Part shown: positions 16,518-26,720 of the stretch, one piece after another
How positions within the stretch are numbered: position 1 is the first letter of the stretch
Layout: each line of letters begins with the position of its first letter
From: Subdoligranulum variabile
GTDB taxonomy: Bacteria > Bacillota > Clostridia > Oscillospirales > Ruminococcaceae
DNA: 64,000 nt
Direction of reading: 5' to 3'
Assembly (NCBI GenBank): GCA_004554775.1
Contig: SFKI01000004.1
Location: 149,332-213,331 of the forward strand
Notes under the pieces: model-generated
Told to the model about the DNA's origin: nothing
Seen by the model: the letters and a program-made list of their open reading frames with translations, nothing else
The model's database searches: none
Program-made: the position numbers and the translations under genes

Positions 16518-17618
16518 ATGGACAAAACACTGGCCTGGCTCTGGCTGGCGGATGCCGTTGGCTCGGCGTGCCAGAACGCCCGGGATCTGCTGGCGCTTTA
16601 CCCCGACCCCGAGGCCTTGTATGACGCCCTGCACGCCGGACGCGAAGCCCCGCCCTACTTTTTAAGCGACCACGCCGCCGCCCAGCTGTGCGACACGACC
16701 CCTTTCGATTACGAGGAGCGGCTCGACCACTGCCTGCTGACCGGCGTCGAGATCATCACCCCCGACGATGCCGCCTACCCAGACCGGCTGCGCGACCTGT
16801 CCGACATGCCTCTGGTGCTCTACATCACCGGCGACCCTGCCTGCCTGAACGGGCGACGTTATGTGGGTATGGTGGGCACCCGCCGCCCCAGCGCCTACGG
16901 GCGGCAGGCCGCGTTTGATCTCTCGCAGGAACTGGCTAAACAGGGCACAGTCATTGTCAGCGGCCTGGCTGACGGGCTGGACAGCGAGGGCCACCGTGCG
17001 GCGGTCGAAGCCGGTACACCCACCGTGGCGTTTTTGGGCACAGCCATCGACACGACCTACCCCGCCGCCAACCTTAAACTGCGCTGGCGCATTGAAAAAG
17101 ACGGCGGTGCCGTTTGCAGCGAGTACCCGCCCGGTTATCAGGGCAAGCAAAAAGGCACGTTTTTAGCGCGCAACCGGCTTATTGCAGGCTTGTCTGAGGT
17201 TCTCTGCGTGGCCGAAGCGCGCATCCGCAGCGGCACGCTGAACACTGTCTCCCACGCTGAACGGCTGGGGCGCCCGGTGCTGGCCGTGCCGGGCAGCATC
17301 TACAGCCCGCAGAGCCAGGGCACAAACGAACTGCTGCGCACCGGCCGCGCCGGGGTGCTGAGCAAGGCATCCGACGTGCTGGACTGCATGGGCGTGGCTG
17401 TTGAAGCCGCCGCGCCGCAGCAATCGGCCTTTGCGCCGGAAGAAACCAGCCCCGACGCGCAGGCTGTTTACGCCGCACTTGGCCCCACGCCCAAGGGCGT
17501 GGACGAGCTGGCCGCTGCCACCGGCCTGCCCGCCAGCCGGGTGCTGGCCGCCTGCACCGAACTGGAGCTGTACGGCGGCGCGCAAAGCCAGCCGGGACGG
17601 CGCTACGTTGCGCTGTAA
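16518..17618 (+). CDS. dprA: DNA-processing protein DprA
   Basis: Loads RecA on single-stranded DNA during natural transformation. The 366 residues contain the central Rossmann-like domain with VGMVGTRRPSAYGRQAAFDLSQELA, IVSGLADGLDSEGHRAA and FLARNRLIAGLSEVLCVAEA. The C-terminal winged helix is marked by GPTPKGVDELAAATGLPASRVLAACTELEL. Start ATG 16518 follows AGGAGAG. It sits upstream of topA, a frequent order in Firmicutes. It is common in genomes without proven competence. Confidence 0.93.
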   Translation: MDKTLAWLWLADAVGSACQNARDLLALYPDPEALYDALHAGREAPPYFLSDHAAAQLCDTTPFDYEERLDHCLLTGVEIITPDDAAYPDRLRDLSDMPLVLYITGDPACLNGRRYVGMVGTRRPSAYGRQAAFDLSQELAKQGTVIVSGLADGLDSEGHRAAVEAGTPTVAFLGTAIDTTYPAANLKLRWRIEKDGGAVCSEYPPGYQGKQKGTFLARNRLIAGLSEVLCVAEARIRSGTLNTVSHAERLGRPVLAVPGSIYSPQSQGTNELLRTGRAGVLSKASDVLDCMGVAVEAAAPQQSAFAPEETSPDAQAVYAALGPTPKGVDELAAATGLPASRVLAACTELELYGGAQSQPGRRYVAL

Positions 17619-17645
17619 AATAGAAAGTTAAGTTGAGGTTAACCT

Positions 17646-19733
17646 ATGCCGAAATTAGTCATAGTGGAGTCCCCCGCCAAGGCAAAGACCATCAGCAAAT
17701 ACCTGGGCCGGGGCTATAAAGTTACGGCCAGCATGGGCCATGTGCGGGACCTGCCCGCCAGCCAGCTGGGCATTGATGTGGACAACGGCTTTGCGCCGAA
17801 GTATATCACCATCAAGGGAAAGCAGAAACTGGTCAAGGAGCTGAAAGCCGAAGCCAAAAAGTGCGACGGCGTCCTGCTTGCAACCGACCCGGACCGCGAG
17901 GGCGAAGCCATCAGCTGGCATCTGGCCAATATTCTGGGCCTGGACCCCACCGCGCCCAACCGCGTGACCTTTGACGAGATCACCAAAAAAGGCGTCAAAG
18001 AGGGCATGGCCCATCCGCGTGCCATCAACATTGATCTGTTCAACGCCCAGCAGGCCCGGCGTGAGCTGGACCGCCTGGTGGGCTACAAGCTCAGCCCGTT
18101 TTTGTGGCGCAAGGTCCGCCGCGGCCTTTCCGCAGGCCGTGTGCAGAGCGTGGCCGTGCGCCTGATCCGCGACCGCGAGCTGGAAATTGAAAACTTCAAG
18201 CCCGACGAATACTGGAACATCGACGCCGCGCTCTACCCGCAGGGCAACAGCAAAAACGGCTTTACGGCCCGCTTGGCTGCGACCGCCGACGGCAAAAAGC
18301 TGACCGTCAACAACAAGGCTCAGGCCGATACCATCGTGGCCGCGCTGGACGGCAAAAGCTACACGATCTCCAAGCTGGAAAAAGGCAAGCGCCGCCGCCA
18401 GCCCGCGCCGCCGTTCATCACCTCCACCTTGCAGCAGGACGCCAGCCGCGCGTTTGGCTTCTCGGCCACCCGCACGATGCGCGCCGCCCAGACACTGTAC
18501 GAAGGCGTTGACATTGCGGGCCACGGCACCGTGGGTCTGATCACCTATATGCGTACCGACTCGCTGCGTATCGCCGCCGAAGCCAGTGCCGCTGCCAAAA
18601 AGTTCATCGCGGGCCGCTGGGGCGAAAACTACGTCTGCAACACGCAGCGCAAGTGGAAGTCCCGCTCGGCCACTGCCGCGCAGGACGCGCACGAAGCCAT
18701 CCGCCCGTCTATGCCCGAGCTGACCCCCGACGAGGTCGAGCAGAGCATCAGCGGCGATACCGCCAAGCTCTACCGCCTGATCTGGAGCCGCTTTATGGCC
18801 AGCCAGATGGCCGACTGCGTGCAGGATACCGTCTCGGTGTCCATCACGGCGGGGGACTACCTCTTCCGCGCTTCGGGCTTCCGTGTTTCGTTCGACGGAT
18901 TTACCGCGCTGTATGAGGAATCGACCGACGACAAGCAGAAAAAGGAGACTGCCCTGCCCCCGCTGGAAGAGGGCCAGACGTTGAAACTGCGCAGCCTGAC
19001 GGCGGACCAGAAATTCACCCAGCCGCCGCCGCTCTACACCGAGGCCACGCTGATCCACGCACTGGAAGAAAATGGCATCGGCCGTCCGTCCACCTACGCG
19101 CCCATCATCACCACCATCGTGGACCGCGGCTATGTGGAAAAGGACCAGAAAAAGCTCAAGACAACCCCGCTGGGCCAGGCTGTCAACACCGTGATGATGG
19201 AACAGTTCCCCAACATCGTGGACGTGAAATTCAGCGCGGATATGGAGAAAAAGCTCGATATCATCGAGGCTGGCAAGGCCGATTGGGTCGCCACCATCGA
19301 CGATTTCTACCAGGGCTTTGCCAAGAGCCTGGAGGATGCCGAGAAGAACATGGAGGGCAAGCGCGTCAAGGTCGAGGACATCCCCACCGACGAGATCTGC
19401 GAAAAATGCGGCCGCCCCATGGTCATCAAATCGGGCCGGTACGGCAAATTTGTTGCGTGCTCCGGCTTCCCCGAGTGCCGCAACGCCCACCCGCTCATCA
19501 AGGATACCGGCGGCATCTGCCCCGAGTGCGGCGGCCACATGCTGGTGCGCAAAAGCGCGAAGGGACGCATTTATTACGGCTGCGGCAACTATCCCAAGTG
19601 CAACTTTATGACCTGGGACGAGCCCGTGTCCGAAAAATGCCCCCAGTGCGGCCAGACCTTGTTTAAAAAGAAGGGCCAGCTCTACTGCGCCAAAGAGGGC
19701 TGCGGTTTCACCAAGCCTGTGGAGAAAAAATAA
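17646..19733 (+). CDS. topA: DNA topoisomerase I (type IA)
   Basis: Relaxes negative supercoils by single-strand passage. The 695 residues start with the Toprim domain (KLVIVESPAKAKTISKYLG, ATDPDREGEAISWH). The catalytic Tyr is in GLITYMRTDS. Three C-terminal zinc ribbons follow: CEKCGRP...CSGFPEC, CPECGGH...CGNYPKC and CPQCGQT...CAKEGC. Length and order are normal. It lies 27 bases after dprA and 30 bases before trmFO. Confidence 0.97.
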   Translation: MPKLVIVESPAKAKTISKYLGRGYKVTASMGHVRDLPASQLGIDVDNGFAPKYITIKGKQKLVKELKAEAKKCDGVLLATDPDREGEAISWHLANILGLDPTAPNRVTFDEITKKGVKEGMAHPRAINIDLFNAQQARRELDRLVGYKLSPFLWRKVRRGLSAGRVQSVAVRLIRDRELEIENFKPDEYWNIDAALYPQGNSKNGFTARLAATADGKKLTVNNKAQADTIVAALDGKSYTISKLEKGKRRRQPAPPFITSTLQQDASRAFGFSATRTMRAAQTLYEGVDIAGHGTVGLITYMRTDSLRIAAEASAAAKKFIAGRWGENYVCNTQRKWKSRSATAAQDAHEAIRPSMPELTPDEVEQSISGDTAKLYRLIWSRFMASQMADCVQDTVSVSITAGDYLFRASGFRVSFDGFTALYEESTDDKQKKETALPPLEEGQTLKLRSLTADQKFTQPPPLYTEATLIHALEENGIGRPSTYAPIITTIVDRGYVEKDQKKLKTTPLGQAVNTVMMEQFPNIVDVKFSADMEKKLDIIEAGKADWVATIDDFYQGFAKSLEDAEKNMEGKRVKVEDIPTDEICEKCGRPMVIKSGRYGKFVACSGFPECRNAHPLIKDTGGICPECGGHMLVRKSAKGRIYYGCGNYPKCNFMTWDEPVSEKCPQCGQTLFKKKGQLYCAKEGCGFTKPVEKK

Positions 19734-19763
19734 ACGCTCTTTCGTTGACTATAGGAAGTGACT

Positions 19764-21074
19764 ATGCAAGTAAACGTGATCGGTGCCGGTCTGGCGGGGT
19801 GCGAAGCCGCGCTGTGGCTGGCAGACGCCGGCGTGCAGGTGGACCTGTACGAACAAAAACCGGGCAAGTTTTCGCCCGCCCATAAAAGCGCCGGCTTTGC
19901 CGAGCTGATCTGCTCCAATTCGCTGAAAGCCGAGCGCCCGGATTCTGCATCCGGTCTGCTCAAGCTCGAAATGAAGAAGATGGGCAGCCATCTTTTGCAG
20001 GCTGCCGAGACCGCCCGCGTGGCGGCAGGCGGTGCGCTGGCCGTGGACCGCGATGTCTTTTCCGCCGCCGTCACGGAGATGGTGGAAAAGCACCCGAATA
20101 TCACGGTACACCGTGAGGAAGTGACCACCCTTGACGAAAGCGCCCCTGTGCTGGTCGCCAGCGGCCCCTTGACCGAGGGTGCCTTGGCCGAAGCAGTTGC
20201 AAACCTCACCGGCGACCACCGGCTGAGCTTTTTTGACGCAGTAGCGCCCATCGTCACCGCCGAAAGCCTGGACTACGAGAAAGTATTCGCCGCTTCCCGC
20301 TATGGCCGCGGCGAGGCCGACTACCTCAACTGTCCCTTTAATAAGGAAGAGTACGAGATCTTCCATGCCGCCCTCATCGCGGCCGAGCGCGCGCCGCTGC
20401 ATGATTTCGATGGCGACCTGACGGTCTACGAGGGCTGCATGCCCATTGAGGTCATGGCCGCGCGCGGGGCTGATACCATCCGGTTCGGTCCGCTGCGCCC
20501 GGTCGGCCTGCGGGATCCGCGCACCGGCCACCGCCCTTGGGCGGCTGTGCAGCTGCGCGCCGAGAACACCGCCCGTACGCTGTACAACCTCGTCGGCTTC
20601 CAGACCAACCTCAAATGGGGCGAGCAGAAGCGCGTTTTCAGCATGATCCCGGGCCTTGAGCATGCCGAGTTCGTGCGCTACGGCGTTATGCACCGCAACA
20701 CTTTTTTGGAAAGCCCCAGCGTGCTGACCAAGCAGCAGTTCTTAAAAGAACACCCCAACGTATTTTTTGCCGGGCAGATCACCGGTTTTGAGGGGTATAT
20801 GGAAAGCGCCGCCAGCGGCCTGCTGGCTGCCCACCAGATTCTGGCCCGCTTGCAGGGGCGCGAGCTGCCCCCGCCGCCCGCCAATACCATGTGCGGCGCG
20901 CTGCTTGATTACATCACTACGCCCAACAAGGACTTCCAGCCCATGGGTGCCAACATGGGCATTTTGCCCCGGACCGAAGAAATCAACGCCATCCGCGATA
21001 AACGCGAGCGGTACGCCGCACTTTCGCAGAACGCACAGGACGCCATGCAAGCATGGGTGGAGGAAAACAAATGA
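19764..21074 (+). CDS. trmFO: Methylenetetrahydrofolate--tRNA-(uracil-5-)-methyltransferase TrmFO
   Basis: Folate- and FAD-dependent enzyme making m5U54 in tRNA, 436 residues. The FAD-binding N terminus VNVIGAGLAGCEAALWLA is followed by SNSLKAERPDSASGLLKLEM, ASRYGRGEADYLNCPFNKEEYE, FGPLRPVGLRDPRTG and GQITGFEGYMESAASGL, all family hallmarks. A GTG six bases upstream is an alternative start; ATG 19764 is spaced better from AGGAAG. It follows topA, as in Bacillus, and overlaps plsX by four bases. Confidence 0.95.
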   Translation: MQVNVIGAGLAGCEAALWLADAGVQVDLYEQKPGKFSPAHKSAGFAELICSNSLKAERPDSASGLLKLEMKKMGSHLLQAAETARVAAGGALAVDRDVFSAAVTEMVEKHPNITVHREEVTTLDESAPVLVASGPLTEGALAEAVANLTGDHRLSFFDAVAPIVTAESLDYEKVFAASRYGRGEADYLNCPFNKEEYEIFHAALIAAERAPLHDFDGDLTVYEGCMPIEVMAARGADTIRFGPLRPVGLRDPRTGHRPWAAVQLRAENTARTLYNLVGFQTNLKWGEQKRVFSMIPGLEHAEFVRYGVMHRNTFLESPSVLTKQQFLKEHPNVFFAGQITGFEGYMESAASGLLAAHQILARLQGRELPPPPANTMCGALLDYITTPNKDFQPMGANMGILPRTEEINAIRDKRERYAALSQNAQDAMQAWVEENK

Positions 21075-22105
21075 AAATTTTAGTGGATGCAATGGGCGGC
21101 GATAATGCCCCGCTGTGTGTGCTGCAGGGTGCCGCCCAGGCCGCAGCCGAGTTTGGCGACGGCATGGAACTGGTGCTGCTGGGTGAGGAGGCTGCCATCA
21201 AGGACTGCGCCGCCCAGAACAAAATTGACCTTGCACCGTTTGAAATTATCAACTGCACCGAGAACATCGACATGCACGACGACCCCGTCAAATCGGTGCG
21301 CCACAAAAAAGATTCCAGCCTGGTCAAAGGCCTGACGATGCTGAAAAACGGCGAGGGTGATGCCTTCGTCAGCGCCGGTTCCACGGGCGCACTGCACGTG
21401 GGCACCAGCCTGATCGTGCGCACCATCAAGGGCGTCAAGCGCCCGGCGCTGGCCACCCCGATGCCCGGTGCCAAGCAGAACTTTCTGCTGCTGGACTGCG
21501 GCGCGAATGTCGAGTGCCGCGCCGAAATGCTGAACGCTTTCGGCACGATGGGCAGCGTCTATGCCGAAAAGATCATGGACCGCACCACCCCCAAGGTTGC
21601 GCTGGTCAATAACGGTGCCGAGGAAACCAAGGGCACGCCCATCTACCGCGAAGCCCATCAACTGCTGAAAGCAAACCCCTGCATCCACTTTGCGGGCAAC
21701 ATCGAGCCGCGCTACATCATGGACGGAGAGGTCGATGTCGTCGTCTGCGACGGTTTCGTCGGCAATGTCGTGCTCAAGCTGACCGAGGGTGTTGCCAAGG
21801 CGCTGCTGGGCATGCTCAAGAAAATTTTCCTGCAAAACCTTGTCACCAAACTCAGCTACCTGGGCATCAAAGGCGGCCTGGGCGAGCTGAAACGGATGAT
21901 GGATTCCGAGGAAGTCGGCGGTGCGCCGCTGCTGGGCGCAGCCAAGCCGGTCATCAAGGCACATGGCTCCAGCCACGCCAAGGGCATCAAAAATGCCATC
22001 CGCCAGGCCAAACTCTGCGTTGCCAACGACCTGTGCGGCACCATGCAGACAGCCCTGGCCGCCGTGGCCGAAAAGGCCGAGCCTGCCGAAGCTGAGAAAG
22101 AATAA
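21071..22105 (+). CDS. plsX: Phosphate acyltransferase PlsX
   Basis: Converts acyl-ACP to acyl-phosphate at the start of phospholipid synthesis. The 344 residues begin KILVDAMGGDNAPL, followed by FVSAGSTGALHVG, the central NGAEETKGTPIYREAHQLL and NIEPRYIMDGEVDVVVCDGF. The ATG overlaps the trmFO stop (ATGA). The neighbour rnc is a common partner in Gram-positive genomes; acpP is not between them here. Confidence 0.95.
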   Translation: MKILVDAMGGDNAPLCVLQGAAQAAAEFGDGMELVLLGEEAAIKDCAAQNKIDLAPFEIINCTENIDMHDDPVKSVRHKKDSSLVKGLTMLKNGEGDAFVSAGSTGALHVGTSLIVRTIKGVKRPALATPMPGAKQNFLLLDCGANVECRAEMLNAFGTMGSVYAEKIMDRTTPKVALVNNGAEETKGTPIYREAHQLLKANPCIHFAGNIEPRYIMDGEVDVVVCDGFVGNVVLKLTEGVAKALLGMLKKIFLQNLVTKLSYLGIKGGLGELKRMMDSEEVGGAPLLGAAKPVIKAHGSSHAKGIKNAIRQAKLCVANDLCGTMQTALAAVAEKAEPAEAEKE

Positions 22106-22141
22106 ACGCTATCGTACTGTTTTAAGAAAGGCATGAGACAG

Positions 22142-22807
22142 ATGGCAAAAAAACCGGAAGAATTGCAGCAGGTGCTGCATTACACCTTTAAAAATCCTGC
22201 GTTGCTGCGCATTGCACTGACCCACACCAGCTTTGCCAACGAGAGCAAGGTCGCCACTACCCACAATGAGCGGCTGGAATTTTTGGGCGACAGCGTGCTG
22301 TCCGTCGTAGTGGCGGACTACCTGTTCCACCAGTCCGGCCAGCCCGAAGGCGAGCTGACCCGCATGCGCGCCAGCCTTGTCAGCGAGGATGCGCTGTTCC
22401 AGTTCGCGCAGGAGATCCATCTGGGCGAATACCTGCGCCTGGGCCATGGCGAGGATCTTGGCGGCGGCCGCAACCGCCCCAGTGTTGTGTCGGATGCGTT
22501 CGAGGCCGTCATCGCCGCGCTGTATCTCGACGGCGGCATGGAAGTGGCCCGCAATTTCATCCTGCCCTTTATCACCGAGGGTAAGACCGCCGAGGAGGAC
22601 TACAAGACCCAGCTGCAAGAGGTCGTCCAGCAGGATCCCAACGCTGTGCTGCGCTATGAAGTCACCGGTGAGACCGGCCCCGACCACGCCAAGCAGTTTA
22701 CCGTCTGCGTATGGCGCAACGGCGAAAAGCTGGCCGAAGCCGTCGGCCGCAGCAAAAAAGCCGCCGAACAGCACGCCGCCAAACTGGCGCTGGAAAAATT
22801 GCGGTAA
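22142..22807 (+). CDS. rnc: Ribonuclease III
   Basis: Cuts double-stranded RNA in rRNA and mRNA processing. The 221 residues contain the catalytic signature HNERLEFLGDSVLSVVVADYLF and the second acidic site SDAFEAVIAALYLDGG. A C-terminal dsRNA-binding domain runs from DYKTQLQEVVQ to SKKAAEQHAAKLALEKL. An ATG at 22133 is in frame but touches the AGAAAGG ribosome site; ATG 22142 is better spaced. It precedes smc, a conserved neighbourhood. Confidence 0.95.
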   Translation: MAKKPEELQQVLHYTFKNPALLRIALTHTSFANESKVATTHNERLEFLGDSVLSVVVADYLFHQSGQPEGELTRMRASLVSEDALFQFAQEIHLGEYLRLGHGEDLGGGRNRPSVVSDAFEAVIAALYLDGGMEVARNFILPFITEGKTAEEDYKTQLQEVVQQDPNAVLRYEVTGETGPDHAKQFTVCVWRNGEKLAEAVGRSKKAAEQHAAKLALEKLR

Positions 22808-22826
22808 TATAAGGAAAAGCATTTCT

Positions 22827-22852
22827 GTAGGGGTGAGCATGGCTCGCCCGCT
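22827..22852. repeat. Dispersed palindromic repeat unit
   Basis: GTAGGGGTGAGC-ATG-GCTCGCCCGC is a slightly degenerate member of the GTAGGGGCG family, in the short gap between rnc and smc. Confidence 0.6.
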
Positions 22853-22904
22853 AAACAGCATCCTGTCGTAACCAACCAACCTACGCGAAAGGTTTTAACC
22901 ATAC

Positions 22905-25900
22905 ATGCGCCTGAAAGAACTGGAAATCCAAGGTTTCAAATCCTTCCCCGATAAAACGAAAATCACCATCGGCGAGGGTATCACCGGCGTGGTCGGGCCG
23001 AACGGCTCCGGCAAATCGAATATTTCCGACTCCATCCGCTGGGTGCTGGGCGAGACCAGCTCCAAGCAGCTGCGCGGCTCCGGCAAAATGGAGGACGTCA
23101 TCTTCGGCGGTACCCAAAGCCGTGGTGCCATGGGCTTTGCCTCGGTCGCGCTGACCATCGACAACAGCGACCACGGTCTGGATATGGACGCTGACGAAGT
23201 CACCATTGGCCGCCGTTACTACCGCAGCGGCGAGAGCGAGTATTCCATCAACGGCCAGAACGTCCGCCTGAAGGACGTCTACGAACTGCTGCTGGATACC
23301 GGCATTGGCCGCGACGGTTACGCCATCGTCGGCCAGGGCCGCATTGCCGAGATCGTCGGTGCCAAATCGGCCGAGCGCCGCGAAATTTTCGAGGAAGCGT
23401 CCGGCATTGCCAAATACCGCTACCGCAAAAACGAGGCCGAGCGCCGCCTTGAAGCCGCCGAGGGCAACCTCGAACGTCTGCGCGATATTTTGGGCGAACT
23501 GGAAAAGCGCGTCGGCCCCCTGAAGCGCGACAGCGAAAAGGCCCAGCAGTTCCTGGAACTGTCCGAGCGCCGTAAAAGCCTGGAAGTCACCCTCTGGGTC
23601 GATGCCATTCGCCGCGCCAACGATACCGTGCGCGACCAGCAGCGCAAGTTTGAAGCTGCCCAGGCCGACTACGAGCGTTTGAGCCGCCAGCTGGACGAGT
23701 TCGACGAAAAAAGCGCCGCCCTGCGTGAAGAGGCCCAGCAGCTTGTCTTGCAGGTCGAGCAGGCCAATGCTGATATCCGCGCCGTGACCGAGGCCAACGC
23801 TGGAAGCGAGAGCGAAATCGCGGTTTTGAAAAACGAGAGCGAGCACAGCCGTTTCCGCATCGACGAAGCCACCAGCGAACTCGAGCGTGCCGGGCAGGGC
23901 CGTCAGTCCATCGAGACCGAGGCCGCAGGCCATAAAGCTGCCATCGAAAAACTGCACGGCGAGGTCGCCGCGCTGGATGCCCGCGTGACCGAACTGCGCG
24001 CTGAGCTCCACGCGCTGGAAGAAAAAGCCGCCGCCAGCGGCCAGCGCCGCGATGTCATCGACGCCGCCATCGCACGCTTGCAGGATACTGCCACCGCCGC
24101 CAAAGTGCGCGCCGCGTCGGCCCAGTCGGCCCGCGAAGCCGCCGCCCAGCGCCTGGCCGAAGCGCAGCAGCAGGCCGCAGAACTCGAAACATCTGCCGCC
24201 GCCGCCGAGGAAGAAAAGCGCCGCGCCGAGCGCCGCTTAAAGGATGCCGAGGACGCCGTTACCCGCAACGATAACATCAAGGCGGGCTTAAAGCTCAAGC
24301 TCGAAAGCCGCCGCCGCCAGCAGGCCGAAGCCGCGGACGCCCTGCAAAAGGCCGACAAAGAGCGGTCCAACACCTCCCAGCGCATCCATATCCTGGAAGA
24401 TCTGGAGCGCAACATGGACGGCTACCAGCAAAGCGTCAAGGCCGTCATGCGCGCTGCTGCAGGCCGCCGTCTGCGCGGCATCATCGGCCCCGTGGCGGGC
24501 ATCCTGACCGTCGAAAAAGGCTACGAGGTCGCCATCGAGACCGCCCTCGGCTTTGCGCTGCAAAATATTGTGGTCGAGGATCAGGGCTGCGCCCGCGCCG
24601 CCATCGGCTTTTTGAAGGACGAGCGCGCAGGCCGTGCCACCTTCCTGCCGCTGGACACCGTGCAGGGCTCCCGCTTCACCGGGCGGTTGACCGGCACTGC
24701 CGAAGTCGCCGCCGATCTGGTCAAGTGCGATCCGCGCTACCAGCACATCATCGACAACCTGCTCGGCCGCATCATTGTGGTCGAGGATCTGTCCGAAGCT
24801 TCCGCCGTGGCCAAAAACCTTGGCTACCGCAACCGCATCGTCACGCTGGACGGCCAGGTCATCAACGCCGGCGGTTCGTTCACCGGTGGTTCCACAGCCC
24901 GCAGCGTCGGTGTGTTCAGCCGCAAGCAGGAGTTGGACGAGCTGCGCGCACGCCTTGTCAAGCTTGATAAAAAACGTGCAGACGCTGAAAAGGAACTGGA
25001 AGCCCGCAAGGCTGAGGTCGATAACCTCACCGCCCAGCTTTCCGGTGCCGAGGCCGAGGGCATGAACGCTTCGTCCGAACGGCTGCGCGCTTCGCTGGAA
25101 CTCGACCGCCTGACCGCCGCCGTGGCCCAGCACGAGGAAAACACCCGCAGCCTGACCGCTGAGATCGAAGCCCAGCAGGCCGCCGTGACCCAGAACGAGA
25201 CCGCCTGCGCCGAAGCCGAAGCTGCCCGCGCCAAGGCCGAGGAAGAGCTGACGACTTACAACGACGAGCTGGCCGAACTGGGCGAGAGTACCGGCAGCCT
25301 GACCGCCGAGCGCGAACGCATCACGGGCGAGCTGAGCGAAAACCAGATGCAGCGCCTGGCCAACGAGAAGGACATCGGCCTGCACGAAGCCGCGCTCGAG
25401 GGATTGCAGAGCCGCACCGGCGAGGCCGAAGCCCGCGCCCGCGAGTTGAACGCCGCCATTGAAGCCGCCAAGGCCAAGATCGAGGCCAACGCCCTGAAGA
25501 TCGCCGAGATCGAGCGCACCCGCGCCGACAATAAAGAAAAGATCGCCGCAGCGGAAGAAGCCATCCGCGCCGCCAACGCCGCCCGTATGGAAAAGGAAGC
25601 CGCCGTGGCCCGCTTAGGGCAGGAGAACCGCGCCCTGACCGACGAGCGCGAGCGGATGAGCGGCGAGATGGCCCGCCTGGCCGAGCGCCGCACCGCTGCT
25701 GAAAACGAGCTGAACGACACCAATACCAAGCTGTGGGAGGAGTACCAGCTCACCGCAGGCGAAGCGAAAGACCTCTGCGTCGAGTTTGAATCCCTGACCG
25801 AGCTGCGCCGCAGCGTGGCCGAGGTCCGCAGCAAGATCCGCAGTTTGGGCAACGTCAACGTCGGCGCCATCGAGGAATATAAGGAAGTCAAGGAACGTTA

Positions 25901-26462
25901 CGACTTCCTGAAAGCCCAGGTCACGGACGTCGAAAAGGCCAAGAGCGAGCTGACCCGCATGATCGCTGAACTGTGCAGCGAGATGGAAGAGCTGTTCACG
26001 ACGAGCTTCAAGCAGATCAACAACCACTTTCAGCAGATCTTTAAAGAACTGTTCGGCGGCGGCCATGCGCGGCTCTACCTCTCGGAAGAAAGCAATGTGC
26101 TGGAATCCGGCATCGAAATCGAAGTCTCGCCCCCGGGCAAGGTCATCAAAAACCTGAGCGCCCTCTCCGGCGGCGAGCAGGCATTGGTCGCTATTTCGAT
26201 CTATTTTGCCATTCTCAACGTCAATCCCGCGCCGTTCTGCTTCCTCGATGAGATCGAAGCTGCGCTGGACGACGTCAACGTGGCCCGTTACGCGCAGTAC
26301 CTGCGCCGCATGACCGACCACACCCAGTTCATCGTCATCACCCACCGCCGCGGCACGATGGAAGCCGCCGACGTACTGTACGGCGTCACCATGCAGGAGG
26401 ACGGCGTTTCCAAGATCCTGCGCCTTGACCTTGACAAAGTCAGCGCAGACCTCATCACCTAA
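22905..26462 (+). CDS. smc: Chromosome segregation protein SMC
   Basis: Condensin ATPase of 1185 residues that organises and segregates the chromosome with ScpA/ScpB. The N-terminal Walker A reads GPNGSGKSN. Long Glu/Ala/Arg-rich coiled coils occupy about 170-500 and 680-1000. The hinge lies between, at about 525-665 (RLRGIIGPVAGIL ... INAGGSFTGGS). The C-terminal head has signature LSGGEQALVAISI and Walker B FCFLDEIEAALDD. The length is usual. The rnc-smc-ftsY order is widely conserved. Confidence 0.97.
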   Translation: MRLKELEIQGFKSFPDKTKITIGEGITGVVGPNGSGKSNISDSIRWVLGETSSKQLRGSGKMEDVIFGGTQSRGAMGFASVALTIDNSDHGLDMDADEVTIGRRYYRSGESEYSINGQNVRLKDVYELLLDTGIGRDGYAIVGQGRIAEIVGAKSAERREIFEEASGIAKYRYRKNEAERRLEAAEGNLERLRDILGELEKRVGPLKRDSEKAQQFLELSERRKSLEVTLWVDAIRRANDTVRDQQRKFEAAQADYERLSRQLDEFDEKSAALREEAQQLVLQVEQANADIRAVTEANAGSESEIAVLKNESEHSRFRIDEATSELERAGQGRQSIETEAAGHKAAIEKLHGEVAALDARVTELRAELHALEEKAAASGQRRDVIDAAIARLQDTATAAKVRAASAQSAREAAAQRLAEAQQQAAELETSAAAAEEEKRRAERRLKDAEDAVTRNDNIKAGLKLKLESRRRQQAEAADALQKADKERSNTSQRIHILEDLERNMDGYQQSVKAVMRAAAGRRLRGIIGPVAGILTVEKGYEVAIETALGFALQNIVVEDQGCARAAIGFLKDERAGRATFLPLDTVQGSRFTGRLTGTAEVAADLVKCDPRYQHIIDNLLGRIIVVEDLSEASAVAKNLGYRNRIVTLDGQVINAGGSFTGGSTARSVGVFSRKQELDELRARLVKLDKKRADAEKELEARKAEVDNLTAQLSGAEAEGMNASSERLRASLELDRLTAAVAQHEENTRSLTAEIEAQQAAVTQNETACAEAEAARAKAEEELTTYNDELAELGESTGSLTAERERITGELSENQMQRLANEKDIGLHEAALEGLQSRTGEAEARARELNAAIEAAKAKIEANALKIAEIERTRADNKEKIAAAEEAIRAANAARMEKEAAVARLGQENRALTDERERMSGEMARLAERRTAAENELNDTNTKLWEEYQLTAGEAKDLCVEFESLTELRRSVAEVRSKIRSLGNVNVGAIEEYKEVKERYDFLKAQVTDVEKAKSELTRMIAELCSEMEELFTTSFKQINNHFQQIFKELFGGGHARLYLSEESNVLESGIEIEVSPPGKVIKNLSALSGGEQALVAISIYFAILNVNPAPFCFLDEIEAALDDVNVARYAQYLRRMTDHTQFIVITHRRGTMEAADVLYGVTMQEDGVSKILRLDLDKVSADLIT

Positions 26463-26699
26463 GGTAGCAAAGCACAATTCCCGCCTGACGGCTTAAGCAC
26501 CGCTCCAGCGGATCTCCGCGCCAAGAGCCGCCGCAAAGCGTCGGTTGCGCTCCGAAGCGCCTCGCTGCGGCTCGGTGCGCGGTACGCCGTCTGCGTTGCA
26601 AAAATGCTCGATAGTACACAAAGTATTATCTGCACTTTTGCTTGGCAGTCAGCGCACCTCACGCGCCGTATCGGCACTCAGAATTGTGCGGTATTGCCA
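26463..26699. mobile_element. MITE-like element, second copy (about 237 bp)
   Basis: Related to the element at 6741-6925. It shares AATTCCCGCCTGACGGCTTA and AGCACCGCTCC near the left end, TCTGCGTTG and AAAATGCTCGATA inside, and CGCCGTATCGGCACT-AGAATT-TGCGGTATTGCC at the right end. The left terminal repeat is degenerate and TTAA flanks are absent. It carries about 50 extra internal bases. It begins directly after the smc stop codon and ends 21 bases before ftsY. Confidence 0.75.
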
Positions 26700-26720
26700 T
26701 GATAAAAAGGGAGGTTTCCC

